The translations under genes were made by a program, and so were the position numbers. The notes under the pieces were generated by a model. That model was given only the letters and a program-made list of their open reading frames with translations. It had not been told where the DNA came from and searched no databases. A stretch of DNA of 64,000 bases, from the NCBI GenBank assembly GCA_021186555.1, contig JAJKFL010000427.1:21687238-21751237 (forward strand), given 5' to 3'. Shown here in pieces: positions 1 to 11,349 of the stretch. This stretch comes from Reticulitermes speratus (taxonomy: Eukaryota > Arthropoda > Insecta > Blattodea > Rhinotermitidae). The stretch's first letter is position 1. Each line of letters opens with the position of its first letter.

Positions 1-103
1 ATTGAAGACAGACACTTCTGAATTATCAAGGCCTGGCTGGGAAGTTGCCAAACCTGGAACTTCACAAGCTGATGTTCCAGCAGGAGTACCCTTTCTACAG
101 GAG
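1..103 (+). CDS. 3' end of unknown host exon (copy 1)
   Basis: This is the last 103 bases of an open exon that appears three times in the window (here, 3511-4163 and 12261-12913). The reading frame runs to a good splice donor (GAG then GTGAGTAG) at 104. It is identical to 4061-4163. The protein is not recognised; this stretch is Ser/Thr/Pro-rich and probably disordered. The exon is joined to retroelement sequence farther downstream, so this copy is almost certainly part of a tandem duplication rather than an intact gene. Confidence 0.55.
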
Positions 104-116
104 GTGAGTAGATCTG

Positions 117-460
117 TCACATAATGCATGTTGGCTTCACAGATGAGACAGCACAAAAAATAATTCCATAAGACATTATTGAGTGAAAAAGGGCATAATA
201 TATTGTTAATAATGTAGTTTGAGACATGTATGGTTTTATTTGTCTTATTGCATAGCAAGCAGTGCTCAGTTTATTTACAAGATGATCAATATGAGTTTTC
301 CAATTTAAAGAGCTGTCAATCAATAAACCTAAAAATGTTGTGTGTGTAACGTTTGAAATTGATCCACTGATATCACTAATTTGCAAGTGGGTCAAGGAGT
401 TATCCTTAGAAACAAACCTAATGTAATGTGATTTTTCAAGGTTAAGAAAGAGTAAATTAC
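117..460 (-). mobile_element. LINE reverse-transcriptase fragment in intron (copy 1)
   Basis: On the minus strand an open frame (395 to 117 and upstream) contains FLGLLIDSSLNWKTHI, the typical segment after the palm of non-LTR retrotransposon reverse transcriptases. It sits in the intron that follows the host exon. It is repeated at 4177-4520 and 12927-13270. Only a C-terminal piece of ORF2 is present and it ends in host or rearranged sequence, so it is a dead fragment. The clade (Jockey-like) is a guess. Confidence 0.7.
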
Positions 461-561
461 ATGTTACATGTTGGAGATGTAATGAACCAGGACACGTAGC
501 GAAACAATGTAGAAAACAGCTGAAGGAAACCCGAAGAGGGAATCCCGGAAATTTAAACTAG
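461..561 (+). pseudogene. Gypsy-type gag C-terminus, zinc knuckle (copy 1)
   Basis: In the frame starting at 469 there is a CCHC zinc knuckle (C-x2-C-x4-H-x4-C; CWRCNEPGHVAKQC) followed by a basic tail and a TAG at 559-561. This is the nucleocapsid part of a retroelement gag. The rest of gag is missing: position 460/461 is an abrupt junction with the host intron. The pol frame that follows lies in the -1 frame relative to gag, the usual arrangement for ribosomal frameshifting. Confidence 0.75.
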
Positions 562-641
562 AACAGGCGTGCGGAAGCCCTGGCGCAACGCCTAGTCAAG
601 CCGTAGATAAGATTCTACCAGCCATCTGTGGGGAAGAATCA

Positions 642-1965
642 ATGGATCTTTTGACGATAGATGTAGAAATAGAGGGAAAGCAGTACATATTTCTCATAGA
701 CACAGGTGCTTCAGTGAGCGTTATCAAGCCTGAAATAGGCGAGGGGCAAAGAGCAAATCCCATAGAATTTACGGTGAAGGGCATAACGGGAACAGAGATC
801 CCGACCAGTGGGTCTAGGATGTTAGAATTCAAGTTAGGAAGAAGATTTTATAGGCACAGATTTGTCGTAGCTTCGGTTCAGATGGAATACTCAGGTATTC
901 TAGGACTGGATGTCCTACGGTCTTTACAAGCCAAAATAGATTTGGTAGGCAACTATATAATAGTTGGCCACGACCGCTTCCCATTTGTAACGGTCAGTTT
1001 GCAAACGCACTATTCACAGAGCGCGCGTAAAACTACCGCGGTTGCAAGCAACGACAGGCCAGGCCAGTCTGTTCGTAGCGAGCGTAATTCCCATATAAAG
1101 TTACCTGCACCTACAGGTACCGAGTTCGAGGACTCTACAAACCCACACCTGTCTGCTCAGGACACACAGGAGGGGAAATCGCAACTCAGAGAAGTTGTGA
1201 GGGAAGGTGGTGTACGAGCTATTTTAGCATGTTGTACGACTGTACCGCCACGATCTATGGCTATTGTTAAGACCAATCTAGTAACCGGAAGTCGCGATAA
1301 AATTTTGAAATCAGAATTTCCAGAAACAGTGGTTCTCGAACCTGTGGAAATTTGTATGAAAGGGGTACATTGTGGTAGGGCGCTGTCGGATGTAAACAGC
1401 AGCTCTGAAATAGGACAATCTGGTATGCAGGGAGCAACCAGGAGTGGGGTGTTAAAGTTGATAGATAATGGAAATAATGACTCCAGTGACGGAGGAAACC
1501 CTCGGAAAGTGCTAGCGATTGAGGAAATTCCTGTAGACAAGGTGACGTCATACAGTGAAGTTGTACGGCGGAACGCGCCGGTTGAGAGAAATATTTCTAA
1601 GCAGTTGAAGTTAGAAAAATGTAAAGTCAGCCTAGGAGATTCGGTGAAACAAAGTGAATGCCCGAAGAAGAGTAATGAACTAGGCAGAACAGCTGACTTG
1701 CGACAAGCAGCAGTGTCCAGTAAGCAATATGCAAGCTGCTTGATGCCCGTGGTGAACACGAGCGGAGAGGAAGTGAGACTTCCTGCAGGCACAAGTGTAG
1801 CGATGGTAGAAACCCAATGGCAAGTTAATGACCTAAGGGAAACAGAAAATGTGCAGAAAATTCAGGGGTTAGAATTATACCCGAAACAGTTAGATCCGAA
1901 AGTGAAGGAACAGAACCGTAGAGTACCTAAATTGTTAGAAGATAAATTACAACATTTGAGCCTTA
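642..1965 (+). pseudogene. pol: Gypsy-type pol fragment, aspartic protease (copy 1)
   Basis: An open frame from ATG 642 encodes a retroviral-type aspartic protease with the active-site motif FLIDTGASVSV, then a long linker that in copy 2 leads into reverse transcriptase. It matches 4702-6025 closely but lacks the in-frame stop found there at 4741. At 1965/1966 the sequence leaves the element (CCTTA then GTTTGG instead of AGGATAG) and enters a host exon, so reverse transcriptase, RNase H and integrase are absent. The frame stays open to 1988 only by chance. Confidence 0.8.
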
Positions 1966-2601
1966 GTTTGGTGCTAAGAGATTGGTAGATGCCTGTGACA
2001 TATTTGAGCTGCTAGATACTCATTCTCTTAGAAGTGATCGGGTGCAGTTTGTTACTACACATCTTCTGGTTCGTCTGGGATTAAGAAGTAACTTTGGTGA
2101 AGAAGATATAATTAATGTTCCAGATGTACTTAATGATCCAGATGTAAGTCATGCTGTTTCTATACCAACCAATCAGAATGATAACTTTATATGTGATGAC
2201 ACAGATTCCTCTTCATCGAGTAACTTTATATGTGATGACACAGATTCCTCTTCATCGAGGTCACATGTGCATAATGTTACCAGAGATATGAATAGCATTA
2301 TGGACAGCAGTACTGGTCATGCTGAAGCTCTAGCAGCATGCCAAGTTGATATATGTCCCTTTGATAGTGTTTTACTAAATAGAAGAGAGATTAGTTTTCA
2401 AGTGCATGGACCAAGGCCCTGTTCATCGTGGTGGTCGTCGTCATCTTTATCATCACCTTTATCATCACCATCATCAGTAGCAGGAGATGCTTCAGAAATT
2501 GAAAGTTATATAGTTCTTAATACAAATGTTCAAGGCAGTAATACAAAACATAATTTAGGACCTAATAATAGTCATGCTGTTTCTATACCAACCAATCAGA
2601 A
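1966..2601 (+). CDS. Unknown host exon, part A (interrupted by LTR)
   Basis: An open frame through FGAKRLVDACDIFELLD and Ser-rich stretches runs to the LTR boundary and resumes in the same frame after it (part B). It contains an internal duplication: SHAVSIPTNQN followed by DNFICD appears at about 2142-2190, and again split by the LTR at 2570-2601 and 3511 onward. The left edge is a rearrangement junction, not a splice site. I do not recognise the protein. The N-terminal helical stretch could be a death-fold-like domain, but that is speculation. Confidence 0.55.
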
Positions 2602-3510
2602 TGTAGTGTCGTGCAACCGTGAGGTCACCGGCCCGTAAAAGCGGCCATTTTATTGTAGTCGGCACTTCACCCGGCAGCTAGGGGGTGGAGTGATGACCTG
2701 GCATAGTAGAAAGAATGCATGTATGGCGTTTTGAGGAGGGTCGAGAAAGAACAGTTTTGGGGGGTTGGAGTTGAGATGAGCAACGACTCGGAGGTAGGCT
2801 CTGGGTTAGACTGACGGACAGAGGTGGCGGCGAGGAGCGATAGATACAGAGGAGAAGGCCGAGAGACATGCCTGGAGGACTGCTTGTGACGTTGCTCTGG
2901 GTGTTCGTATCCAGCGGCGGGTTACCATGGAGTGAGTAGACCATTATGTATTTCTGGAGGAGTAAAAGAGCCGAGATAGGGATCGCATTGAGGGAATGTA
3001 ACTTTTCATACGTAGGATCCGATGCTCAGGGGAGTACCGACAAAGTTAGTAAACCTCATGTAATGGATAATTTGTTAGTTAATTAGATTTAGTTTTTGAC
3101 TTATTTAATTAAGTAGTGTTTGTGAATAAATTGTAGTTTATCAGTTCACAGCTGTTTGCTTTCGTAAGACAGTATAGGTTACAGTGTAGGACCATAGCGA
3201 GCGCCTTTTTCCTTCCTAATCCCACGTCCCGGAGAGGGTAATAAAACCAGTAGCAAATAACTTGAAACCAGTAACAGGTAACTTATAACCAGATACAGAT
3301 AGCTTACCCACGGAGCTAGATCACAGTAACGACAATATCGATAGTAACAATAAGAACACGTGGGTGGTGGCAGCTCTACCAACGCTGTGCACAGATCTCA
3401 TCCCGAAGACGGCTAGACAAAGAGAGAGCCGGTACGCGGGAGGGTTGTGCAGAGCGTCAAAACTATACCGGTCGGTTGAGGTGTGAGCCGGACAACGGAC
3501 GGTATAGCAC
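2602..3510 (+). repeat. Gypsy-type LTR (copy 1)
   Basis: The LTR begins TGTAGTGTCG and ends TATAGCAC; AGAA is duplicated on both sides (2598-2601 and 3511-3514), a 4-bp target-site duplication, although the exact edge is ambiguous by a base or two. It contains an AATAAA signal near 3126. It nearly matches 11350-12260; I saw about four differences including a 2-base indel. Because it is flanked by the two halves of one exon, it behaves as a solo LTR or 3' LTR here. Confidence 0.88.
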
Positions 3511-4163
3511 AGAATGATAACTTTATATGTGATGTCAATAAGAATTACCCAAATAATAATATTGAATATCAAGTCCCTGTGCAAGCTGAAGATAAACAGG
3601 AACAGCTTGATTCAACTTTTGAAGATCATCCAGAACCTCAGCCTTCTAGTTCGAAAATGAACAGGAAAGCTTTTAAACGAAATAATGTGTATCCTTTTAC
3701 ATCCAGAAATACAAAAGTGAGCAAATTGGAGAGTGCTTTCAACAAGAAATGCCAAATGAAAGTTCAGCAGGGCAAAGTTTCAAAATCTTATTTATCAGTT
3801 GGAACACCTTCTAGTAAAGAATGTAATACAAGTCATGTAGCTGAAAAAGTCCAGCTTATTGATCGTGCGATCAAATCTACCTCTTCTGCAACTGATACCA
3901 AGCAACCAGATATTTGGAAAGAGTCAAGTACTTCCACGTCTAATGCATCTGCAGAGTGGAACATATTATATATGACAGGTATCACAGGGGGGATTGACAT
4001 TGCATCCACAGCAAATTATAATATACAGACCAAGCCTACTGTTGTAAGTGATGACTTTGCATTGAAGACAGACACTTCTGAATTATCAAGGCCTGGCTGG
4101 GAAGTTGCCAAACCTGGAACTTCACAAGCTGATGTTCCAGCAGGAGTACCCTTTCTACAGGAG
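3511..4163 (+). CDS. Unknown host exon, part B (copy 2)
   Basis: This continues part A in frame after removal of the LTR and one target duplication. It is a Ser/Thr/Lys-rich open frame ending at a good donor, GAG then GTGAGTAG at 4164. Copy 3 at 12261-12913 differs at 12275 (A for T) and in one codon near 12834 (TCA for TTA); copies 1 and 2 agree with each other there. No known domain was recognised. The long open frame, retained in all copies, argues for a real or recently functional exon. Confidence 0.6.
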
Positions 4164-4520
4164 GTGAGTAGATCTGTCACATAATGCATGTTGGCTTCAC
4201 AGATGAGACAGCACAAAAAATAATTCCATAAGACATTATTGAGTGAAAAAGGGCATAATATATTGTTAATAATGTAGTTTGAGACATGTATGGTTTTATT
4301 TGTCTTATTGCATAGCAAGCAGTGCTCAGTTTATTTACAAGATGATCAATATGAGTTTTCCAATTTAAAGAGCTGTCAATCAATAAACCTAAAAATGTTG
4401 TGTGTGTAACGTTTGAAATTGATCCACTGATATCACTAATTTGCAAGTGGGTCAAGGAGTTATCCTTAGAAACAAACCTAATGTAATGTGATTTTTCAAG
4501 GTTAAGAAAGAGTAAATTAC
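4164..4520 (-). mobile_element. Intron with LINE fragment (copy 2)
   Basis: Same sequence as 104-460: the start of an intron after the GTGAGT donor, holding a minus-strand piece of non-LTR reverse transcriptase. It ends at the junction 4520/4521 with the gag zinc knuckle of the retroelement. Confidence 0.7.
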
Positions 4521-4621
4521 ATGTTACATGTTGGAGATGTAATGAACCAGGACACGTAGCGAAACAATGTAGAAAACAGCTGAAGGAAACCCGAAGAGGG
4601 AATCCCGGAAATTTAAACTAG
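4521..4621 (+). pseudogene. Gag C-terminus, zinc knuckle (copy 2)
   Basis: Identical to 461-561: a CCHC knuckle and a basic tail ending at TAG 4619-4621. The capsid and matrix regions are missing upstream of the junction at 4520/4521. Confidence 0.75.
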
Positions 4622-4701
4622 AACAGGCGTGCGGAAGCCCTGGCGCAACGCCTAGTCAAGCCGTAGATAAGATTCTACCAGCCATCTGTGGGGAAGAATC
4701 A

Positions 4702-6903
4702 ATGGATCTTTTGACGATAGATGTAGAACTAGAGGGAAAGTAGTACATATTTCTCATAGACACAGGTGCTTCAGTGAGCGTTATCAAGCCTGAAATAGGC
4801 GAGGGGCAAAGAGCAAATCCCATAGAATTTACGGTGAAGGGCATAACGGGAACAGAGATCCCGACCAGTGGGTCTAGGATGTTAGAATTCAAGTTAGGAA
4901 GAAGATTTTATAGGCACAGATTTGTCGTAGCTTCGGTTCAGATGGAATACTCAGGTATTCTAGGACTGGATGTCCTACGGTCTTTACAAGCCAAAATAGA
5001 TTTGGTAGGCAACTATATAATAGTTGGCCACGACCGCTTCCCATTTGTAACGGTCAGGTTGCAAACGCACTATTCACAGAGCGCGCGTAAAACTACCGCG
5101 GTTGCAAGCAACGACAGGCCAGGCCAGTCTGTTCGTAGCGAGCGTAATTCCCATATAAAGTTACCTGCACCTACAGGTCCCGAGTTCGAGGACTCTACAA
5201 ACCCACACCTGTCTGCTCAGGACACACAGGAGGGGAAATCGCAACTCAGAGAAGTTGTGAGGGAAGGTGGTGTACGAGCTATTTTAGCATGTTGTACGAC
5301 TGTACCGCCACGATCTATGGCTATTGTTAAGACCAATCTAGTAACCGGAAGTCGCGATAAAATTTTGAAATCAGAATTTCCAGAAACAGTGGTTCTCGAA
5401 CCTGTGGAAATTTGTATGAAAGGGGTATATTGTGGTAGGGCGCTGTCGGATGTAAACAGCAGCTCTGAAATAGGACAATCTGGTATGCAGGGAGCAACCA
5501 GGAGTGGGGTGTTAAAGTTGATAGATAATGGAAATAATGACTCCAGTGACGGAGGAAACCCTCGGATAGTGCTAGCGATTGAGGAAATTCCTGTAGACAA
5601 GGTGACGTCATACAGTGAAGTTGTACGGCGGAACGCGCCGGTTGAGAGAAATATTTCTAAGCAGTTGAAGTTAGAAAAATGTAAAGTCAGCCTAGGAGAT
5701 TCGGTGAAACAAAGTGAATGCCCGAAGAAGAGTAATGAACTAGGCAGAACAGCTGACTTGCGACAAGCAGCAGTGTCCAGTAAGCAATATGCAAGCTGCT
5801 TGATGCCCGTGGTGAACACGAGCGGAGAGGAAGTGAGACTTCCTGCAGGCACAAGTGTAGCGATGGTAGAAACCCAATGGCAAGTTAATGACCTAAGGGA
5901 AACAGAAAATGTGCAGAAAATTCAGGGGTTAGAATTATACCCGAAACAGTTAGATCCGAAAGTGAAGGAACAGAACCGCAGAGTACCTAAATTGTTTGAA
6001 GATAAATTACAACATTTGAGCCTTAAGGATAGAGAAATTTTAAAACCTGTGCTTTTGAGTTACCAAGACTTGTTTAAGAAAACGGAAGATGGTATGATTC
6101 CCTGTACAAGTTACGGGCACCACGAAATTAAAACGGGCAATGCTGCTCCGGTTAAGAAACAACAATACCGCGTCCCGTATGCGCTGAGAGATGAAATGCG
6201 TAGGCAAATTGAAGAAATGAAGGAAAGGGGAGTTATATCAGAAGCTTCGAGTGAATGGGCAGCTCCTGTAATTCTTATTACAAAGAAATCTCCGGATAAT
6301 ACACCGAGATATCGCTTTTGCGCAGACTTCAGAGGTCTTAATGCAGTGACACAAGTACCAGTCTACACGATGCCACTTGTCCAAGAGAATTTGGATAGAT
6401 TAAACGGTAACAAATATTTCTCTGTGGTAGATATGAAAGGCGCGTACTACCACATTCCCATCGAGGCAGAACATAAACACAAGACCGGCATTATTACACC
6501 CTGGGGATCTTTCCAGTATGAAAGATTAGCTTTTGGTTTATCGGGGGCTCCGGTAACGTTTACTAAGATCATGGACCAAGTTCTTTTAGGACTAGGGAAT
6601 ACGATTTGTCTTATATTCATGGATGACCTGCTGATATTCAGTAAAACTATTGAAGAACAAGCGGAAAGATTGAAGCAAGTTTTTGAGAGGCTAAGGCGAG
6701 CCAATTTTACTTTAAATTTAGCCAAATGTCACTTCGGTGAGAGGGAGGTAGAGTATTTGGGGCACACAGTTAGAGAATTTGGATCGTCTCCCTCACCCAA
6801 CAAGAATAAAGCCATTAAAGATTTTCCACGACCGCGAACAGTTCGAGACGTTACAGCATTCCTTGGTCTCAGTGGATATTACCGGCAATACATTCCACGA
6901 TAA
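4702..6903 (+). pseudogene. pol: Pol, protease and reverse transcriptase part
   Basis: Starts at an ATG equivalent to 642. A TAG at 4741-4743 breaks the frame just before the protease motif, where copy 1 has CAG. Downstream come the linker and a Ty3/gypsy reverse transcriptase: KYFSVVDMKGAYYHIP (first catalytic Asp), FGLSGAPVTF, and the catalytic FMDDLLIFS. The part ends at TAA 6901-6903 inside the segment that links reverse transcriptase to RNase H. Both stops look like point lesions in an otherwise continuous frame. Confidence 0.88.
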
Positions 6904-8880
6904 GCTGACATTGCGCAACCGCTAACCTTGCTAACAAAAAAGGATCAGAAATTTGGGTGGTCAGAGAACCAAGAGAAGGCTTTCCAGAATTTAAAGGACA
7001 CCATCAGTTCTGACAGCGTACTGGCGTATCCTAGCATGCTCCCAGAGCACGAATTTAGGCTGCACACGGATGCAAGTGACATTGGAATTTCTGCTGTTTT
7101 AGCACAAGATTTAGGCGAAGGTGAAAGGCCGATTAGCTTTGCTAGTAGACAACTGAATGCTGCTGAAAAGAAATTATCGGTGACAGAGAAGGAACTTCTA
7201 GCTGTAATATTTGGTACCAAGCAGTTTCGATGCTATTTATACGGTCGGAAATTTACTTTAATCACCGATCATAGAGCTTTGGGATGGTTACTGAAGCTGA
7301 AGGAACCGAGTGCTAAATTAACTAGATGGGCTCTTAGGCTATCTGAGTTTCAATACCGAGTAGAGCACCGCCCTGGAAAACAGCATGTAGTACCCGATGC
7401 TCTGTCCAGACATATAGCAGTGATAAATAGAGAAGTGGGAAGTCTGGACCGCAGCACCGTACAGCTAGAGCAGGAAAGGGATAAATATTGTCAAGGGATC
7501 AGAAGCCATCTGACAGAGTTACCCAGATTCATCGAGGACGAAGATCGGTTGCTGTATCGCAAGGAATTAGAGGGACAGCCTAGATTAATCATTCCAGAAT
7601 CATTGGTGGAGTCGGTTATCAGAACTCATCACGATTCTAAGTGGGCAGCTCATGCAGGCGTAAAGAAAACTCAAAATTGGCTTAAATCCAGATACTACTG
7701 GCCGAGTCTGCATCAGGATGTAGAGACTTACATTCAGCGCTGTGACGTATGCGCAAGGTTCAAGTCCGGACGGGTAACAGTTGCACCTCTGGGTCAACTT
7801 CCCGAAGCCAGCGAACCTGGTCAGATAATTTCTGTCGACTGTACGGGTCCCTACTCAGTATCTGGGCGAGGCAACAAATACCTCATGACGGCAATAGATC
7901 ACTTTAGTAAATGGGTAGAAGCTGTACCTATTTCCGATCAGTCAGCCCCTACAATTGCTAGAGCCGTAGTTACAAAAATCTTCTCACGACACGGAGTACC
8001 TAAAATGTTACTGAGTGATCAAGGTCGAAATTTTACGTCTGACTTAGTAAAGGAAGTTTGCAACTTACTAGGGGTAACCAAGCTATGTACCAGTCCTTAT
8101 AATCCGAAATGCAATGGCCAAGTGGAAAATTTTCACAAGACATTACATAGTTCTCTTGCTTGTTTCCTAGAAGGGAGTGGACAAGACTGGGAACATTACG
8201 TGGATTATGTTTTATGGGCATACAGGTCACAACCCCATAGCGTCACTAAGTTTTCGCCGTATTATCTATTGTATGGTAGAGAGATGACAGGGCCTACTGA
8301 CAAATTTTTAGAGGCTTATATTCGAAGCAAAAATAAAACGTCGGACGCACAGGAAGCAGTGAAAGAGCTAGCTAAAACACTGAAGGAGGCTCGAAAAGTA
8401 GCCTGGGATAATATTAGAAAGGGAAAGGAAACTCAGAAAAAGTATCATGATCGAAAGGCAAAACCAGTTGAATTCAAAGAAGGACAATTAGTTTACAGGA
8501 AGGAAATGGTTAAGAAGGCTAAACTGAAGGGAAAAAAATGGAGAGGACCATATAAAGTGCTGAAGAAAATTTCAGAACAAGCGTACAAGTTAGAGGGACG
8601 TAATGGAAAACCAATGACGGTGAACGTAGAACAACTGAAATTATGTAGGTCGACGAAAGAGGAAATAAGGAAACGGAAACGATTTAGGAGACAACATGGT
8701 CTAATGGACAAGGATATGGAACATTCGGAAATATCGGACAGTGAAGGGGACAGTACTGAGCAAGAAGACAATTTTCCGACGGCAGGAATTGAACCGTGTA
8801 CTCTAATGGAAGGACTGATACCAGACGAGACACAGGAAGACATTAATGGGAGGGACTTGAACCAGAACCCTCCAACTTGA
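6904..8880 (+). pseudogene. pol: Pol, RNase H and integrase part
   Basis: Continues the pol frame after the stop at 6901. RNase H begins near LHTDASDIGISAVL and includes ITDHRALGWL. The integrase has an HHCC zinc domain (HHDSKWAAHAG then CDVCARF) and a DDE core, with Asp in SVDCTGP, Asp in LLSDQGRNF and Glu in NGQVENFH. The C-terminal part is Lys-rich and acidic at the end, stopping at TGA 8878-8880. About 300 bases separate it from env. Confidence 0.88.
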
Positions 8881-9187
8881 GTGACCGGCATAGCCAGATC
8901 AATGACACAGGAAATGGAGAAACGGGTGATGAAGCCGAGACATCTGAGACCAGAGAACCGCAATATTATTTCTTCCGACCTCGAAAAAATATTTCTTACA
9001 AATATTGATTGTATACAGATAGAAGACAAAAGTAACAAAACTAAGGGAAGACGATGAAGAAATAATATGCATGCCACAGTACAAACATTAGTGACAAGGA
9101 CGGAGTATTGCTGACCACACGTAACGATGCAACTACTGCAAGGATGACCTTACTGTTTCACGTAGCGACGGGTACGAACTAGATCGG

Positions 9188-11121
9188 ATGACAGAGGAAA
9201 TAGCAGCGGGTGTAGTGCTTATTCATCAGAAGGATGTACAACTCGTTCGGTCGGCATGGCATTTATCCGTTGACTTAAGCATCAAGGAATATTTGGTATC
9301 AGTACGGTACATTCAGCAAGACCTGGACCAACTTTTAACAAAATATCCATCACAAACTCCGTTAAAAAGAGAAATTACACATTTGAAAATTATGACCAGA
9401 GAGTTAACTGATAAGATAGCCACTCTTGAGCAAATGTTACCGGGGACGAATCGGTCTAAACGAGGAATTTTGTCCATCGTGGGCAAAACCCTTAAATTTC
9501 TGTTTGGTACGGCGTTATCGGATGATATTGTAAGATTAGACCAGAAGGTAGATGAGTTGAAAACTCAGCAAGGTAATTTACTGCATGACGTGAGCAACCA
9601 AATAACAGTGACTAGAGACCTTGATGACAATATTAAAAACAATGCTAAAAGATTGACGACAATAATTAGTACAATGAAACAAGACAAATGGTTGAACAAA
9701 ACGCGTATACTTCTAGTTATATAAGGGAGGTAGAATTAGTGTTGTCTAAATTATATACAGATATAGGAGAAGTATTTTTCGCCCTAGAACTAGCTTCGTT
9801 GAATAAGCTAACTGTATCTCTTCTCCCGTCTAAAAAGCTTATGTACATTTTGCAGAGCATTTTAATTCATTTAGAACCAGGTTTAGGGTTGATAGCCCCA
9901 TTGAAACCAGAGTTTATGTATATATTTTATGAAGCTATTCAGATTACCGCAGTAGCTTCCCCCCATGCAATTAGACTATTTTTACAGATGCCTTTAAGGG
10001 AAGACTCTAGAACGTTTTCTATTTTCAAAATTTTGACAGTTCCTATTTATAATTTTGACTTTAAACGCTACGTACAACTGAAAACAGCTGGGGAATGGAT
10101 AGCAGTTAGTAAGGATAGACGGAACTTTGTTGTGTTAGATACTGATTTTTCAAAATTTTGTAGAGAGGGCTACATAAACTTTTGTGAGTTTAAAACTCCT
10201 GTATATGACAGAAATTATATGACTTGCTCAAGTGCACTTTATTATGGTAAAATTAAAGCGGCTAATGAACTTTGTGAGAGAGTAGTTTGGGGATTTAGAA
10301 TTGAACCAATATTTGTATTAGTTTTGAAAAATCCCGCAACTTGGCTCTACTCCCTCCATGACCCCCTCACGCTGGAATGCGAATGTCCCAACGAGACACG
10401 AAAAGACGTCGAGCTAAGAGGAGCCGGTTTGCTCCGGCATCCACCTACGTGTCGACTTCGAAACGAAATGTTGACCCTCAGTGTGGGGAGAACTTTTAAG
10501 TCAGAATACCAAACGGAGCCAAACAAGATAATCGTGCCCAGATTAGCCGAATTAAACCTAACCCAAGGCCACCAGTTCTTTCAGAAGGAAGAGCGTGACA
10601 TTTCTGCCCTCCTGTCCGAGCTAGAGGAAGGTGTGTCCGTCATGAGTGGAGATGGAGACACGGAAGACAGCCGGCGGCCGTATCCAGTCCCTTTACGACG
10701 ACTAGTCGAGGAAGCGGTAAACCGCAAGGAGGCAACGATACGAGAGGCGCATCTCACATGGGTGACAACTTGTGTCATCCTGCTATTGACAGTCCAGTTT
10801 ATCATGGTCAGCACCTTCATTTATCGTGCAGTGGGAGGTATCTGGCAAAATCTTGTATCCAGGCGCAACACCAACTCAGCACTAACAACCCGATCGGGCG
10901 AGCAGACTAATCCTGGGACTTCCGCAGCCTTCCACAATCGACAAGCAGAGCGGGAAGACAACCCGCCAGACGCTGCGTATCCTGATTCCAGCGATGACGT
11001 CGCCGCAACACCCAACCAGCGTTTTTGTATGGCACGCGACGACGCGGCAGCAGCGGGTGAGAGCGAGACAGCGTTATACAACACGCACGGACAAATACGT
11101 GTGCGTATGAGTGCGAGATGA
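9188..11121 (+). pseudogene. env: Envelope-like (fusion protein) gene with frame break
   Basis: The first part (9188-9724) carries a furin-type cleavage site RSKRG followed by a hydrophobic fusion-peptide-like stretch and a coiled-coil-like region. The second part (9688-11121), in another frame, carries Cys-rich ectodomain sequence, a transmembrane segment (about VILLLTVQFIMVSTFIY near 10770-10830) and a cytoplasmic tail. Organisation resembles the baculovirus F-like envelope of insect errantiviruses. The frame changes within the overlap 9688-9724, so the copy as read is broken or contains an indel error. No clear signal peptide was found. Confidence 0.8.
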
Positions 11122-11336
11122 GGAGGAGGATGTCCACCGGTATAGTGATGAGGTCACGATACTAAGACAATAAGGCAGGAAAGAACAATGTAAAGGAAAG
11201 AATGAGCAATGTGTATATTGATATAGTTTTTGTTTTAATTTTGGTTATTTTTGTTGTATTGATGTAATTTTTGGTAACTTTTGGGTATAGGGTACATATG
11301 TAATGGTGCAGATTTTTGGGAAAATATGCACATTTT

Positions 11337-11349
11337 AAGGTGTGGGGGA
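11337..11349 (+). promoter_or_regulatory. Polypurine tract
   Basis: A purine-rich run AAGGTGTGGGGGA directly precedes the 3' LTR, in the position where plus-strand DNA synthesis is primed in LTR elements. Confidence 0.65.

Larger units (their letters stand above)
461..4520. repeat. 4060-bp chimeric tandem unit
   Basis: Position 1 corresponds to 4061 and the match continues to 1965/6025, an exact offset of 4060 bases. The unit is gag-tail and pol fragment, host exon part A, LTR, host exon part B and the intron with its LINE piece. The tail of a previous unit is seen at 1-460 and the next unit starts at 4521 but continues into the full pol and env. The two junctions are 460/461 (equal to 4520/4521) and 1965/1966. 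Copies differ by a handful of substitutions. Confidence 0.85.

Noticed and set aside
1157-1792. 211-codon minus-strand open frame opposite pol, also at 5217-5852
   Set aside because: It is the shadow of the coding bias of pol on the other strand.
3179-3584. Open frames inside the LTR, also in the second LTR
   Set aside because: Short, minus strand, and not related to known LTR products; non-coding LTR sequence.
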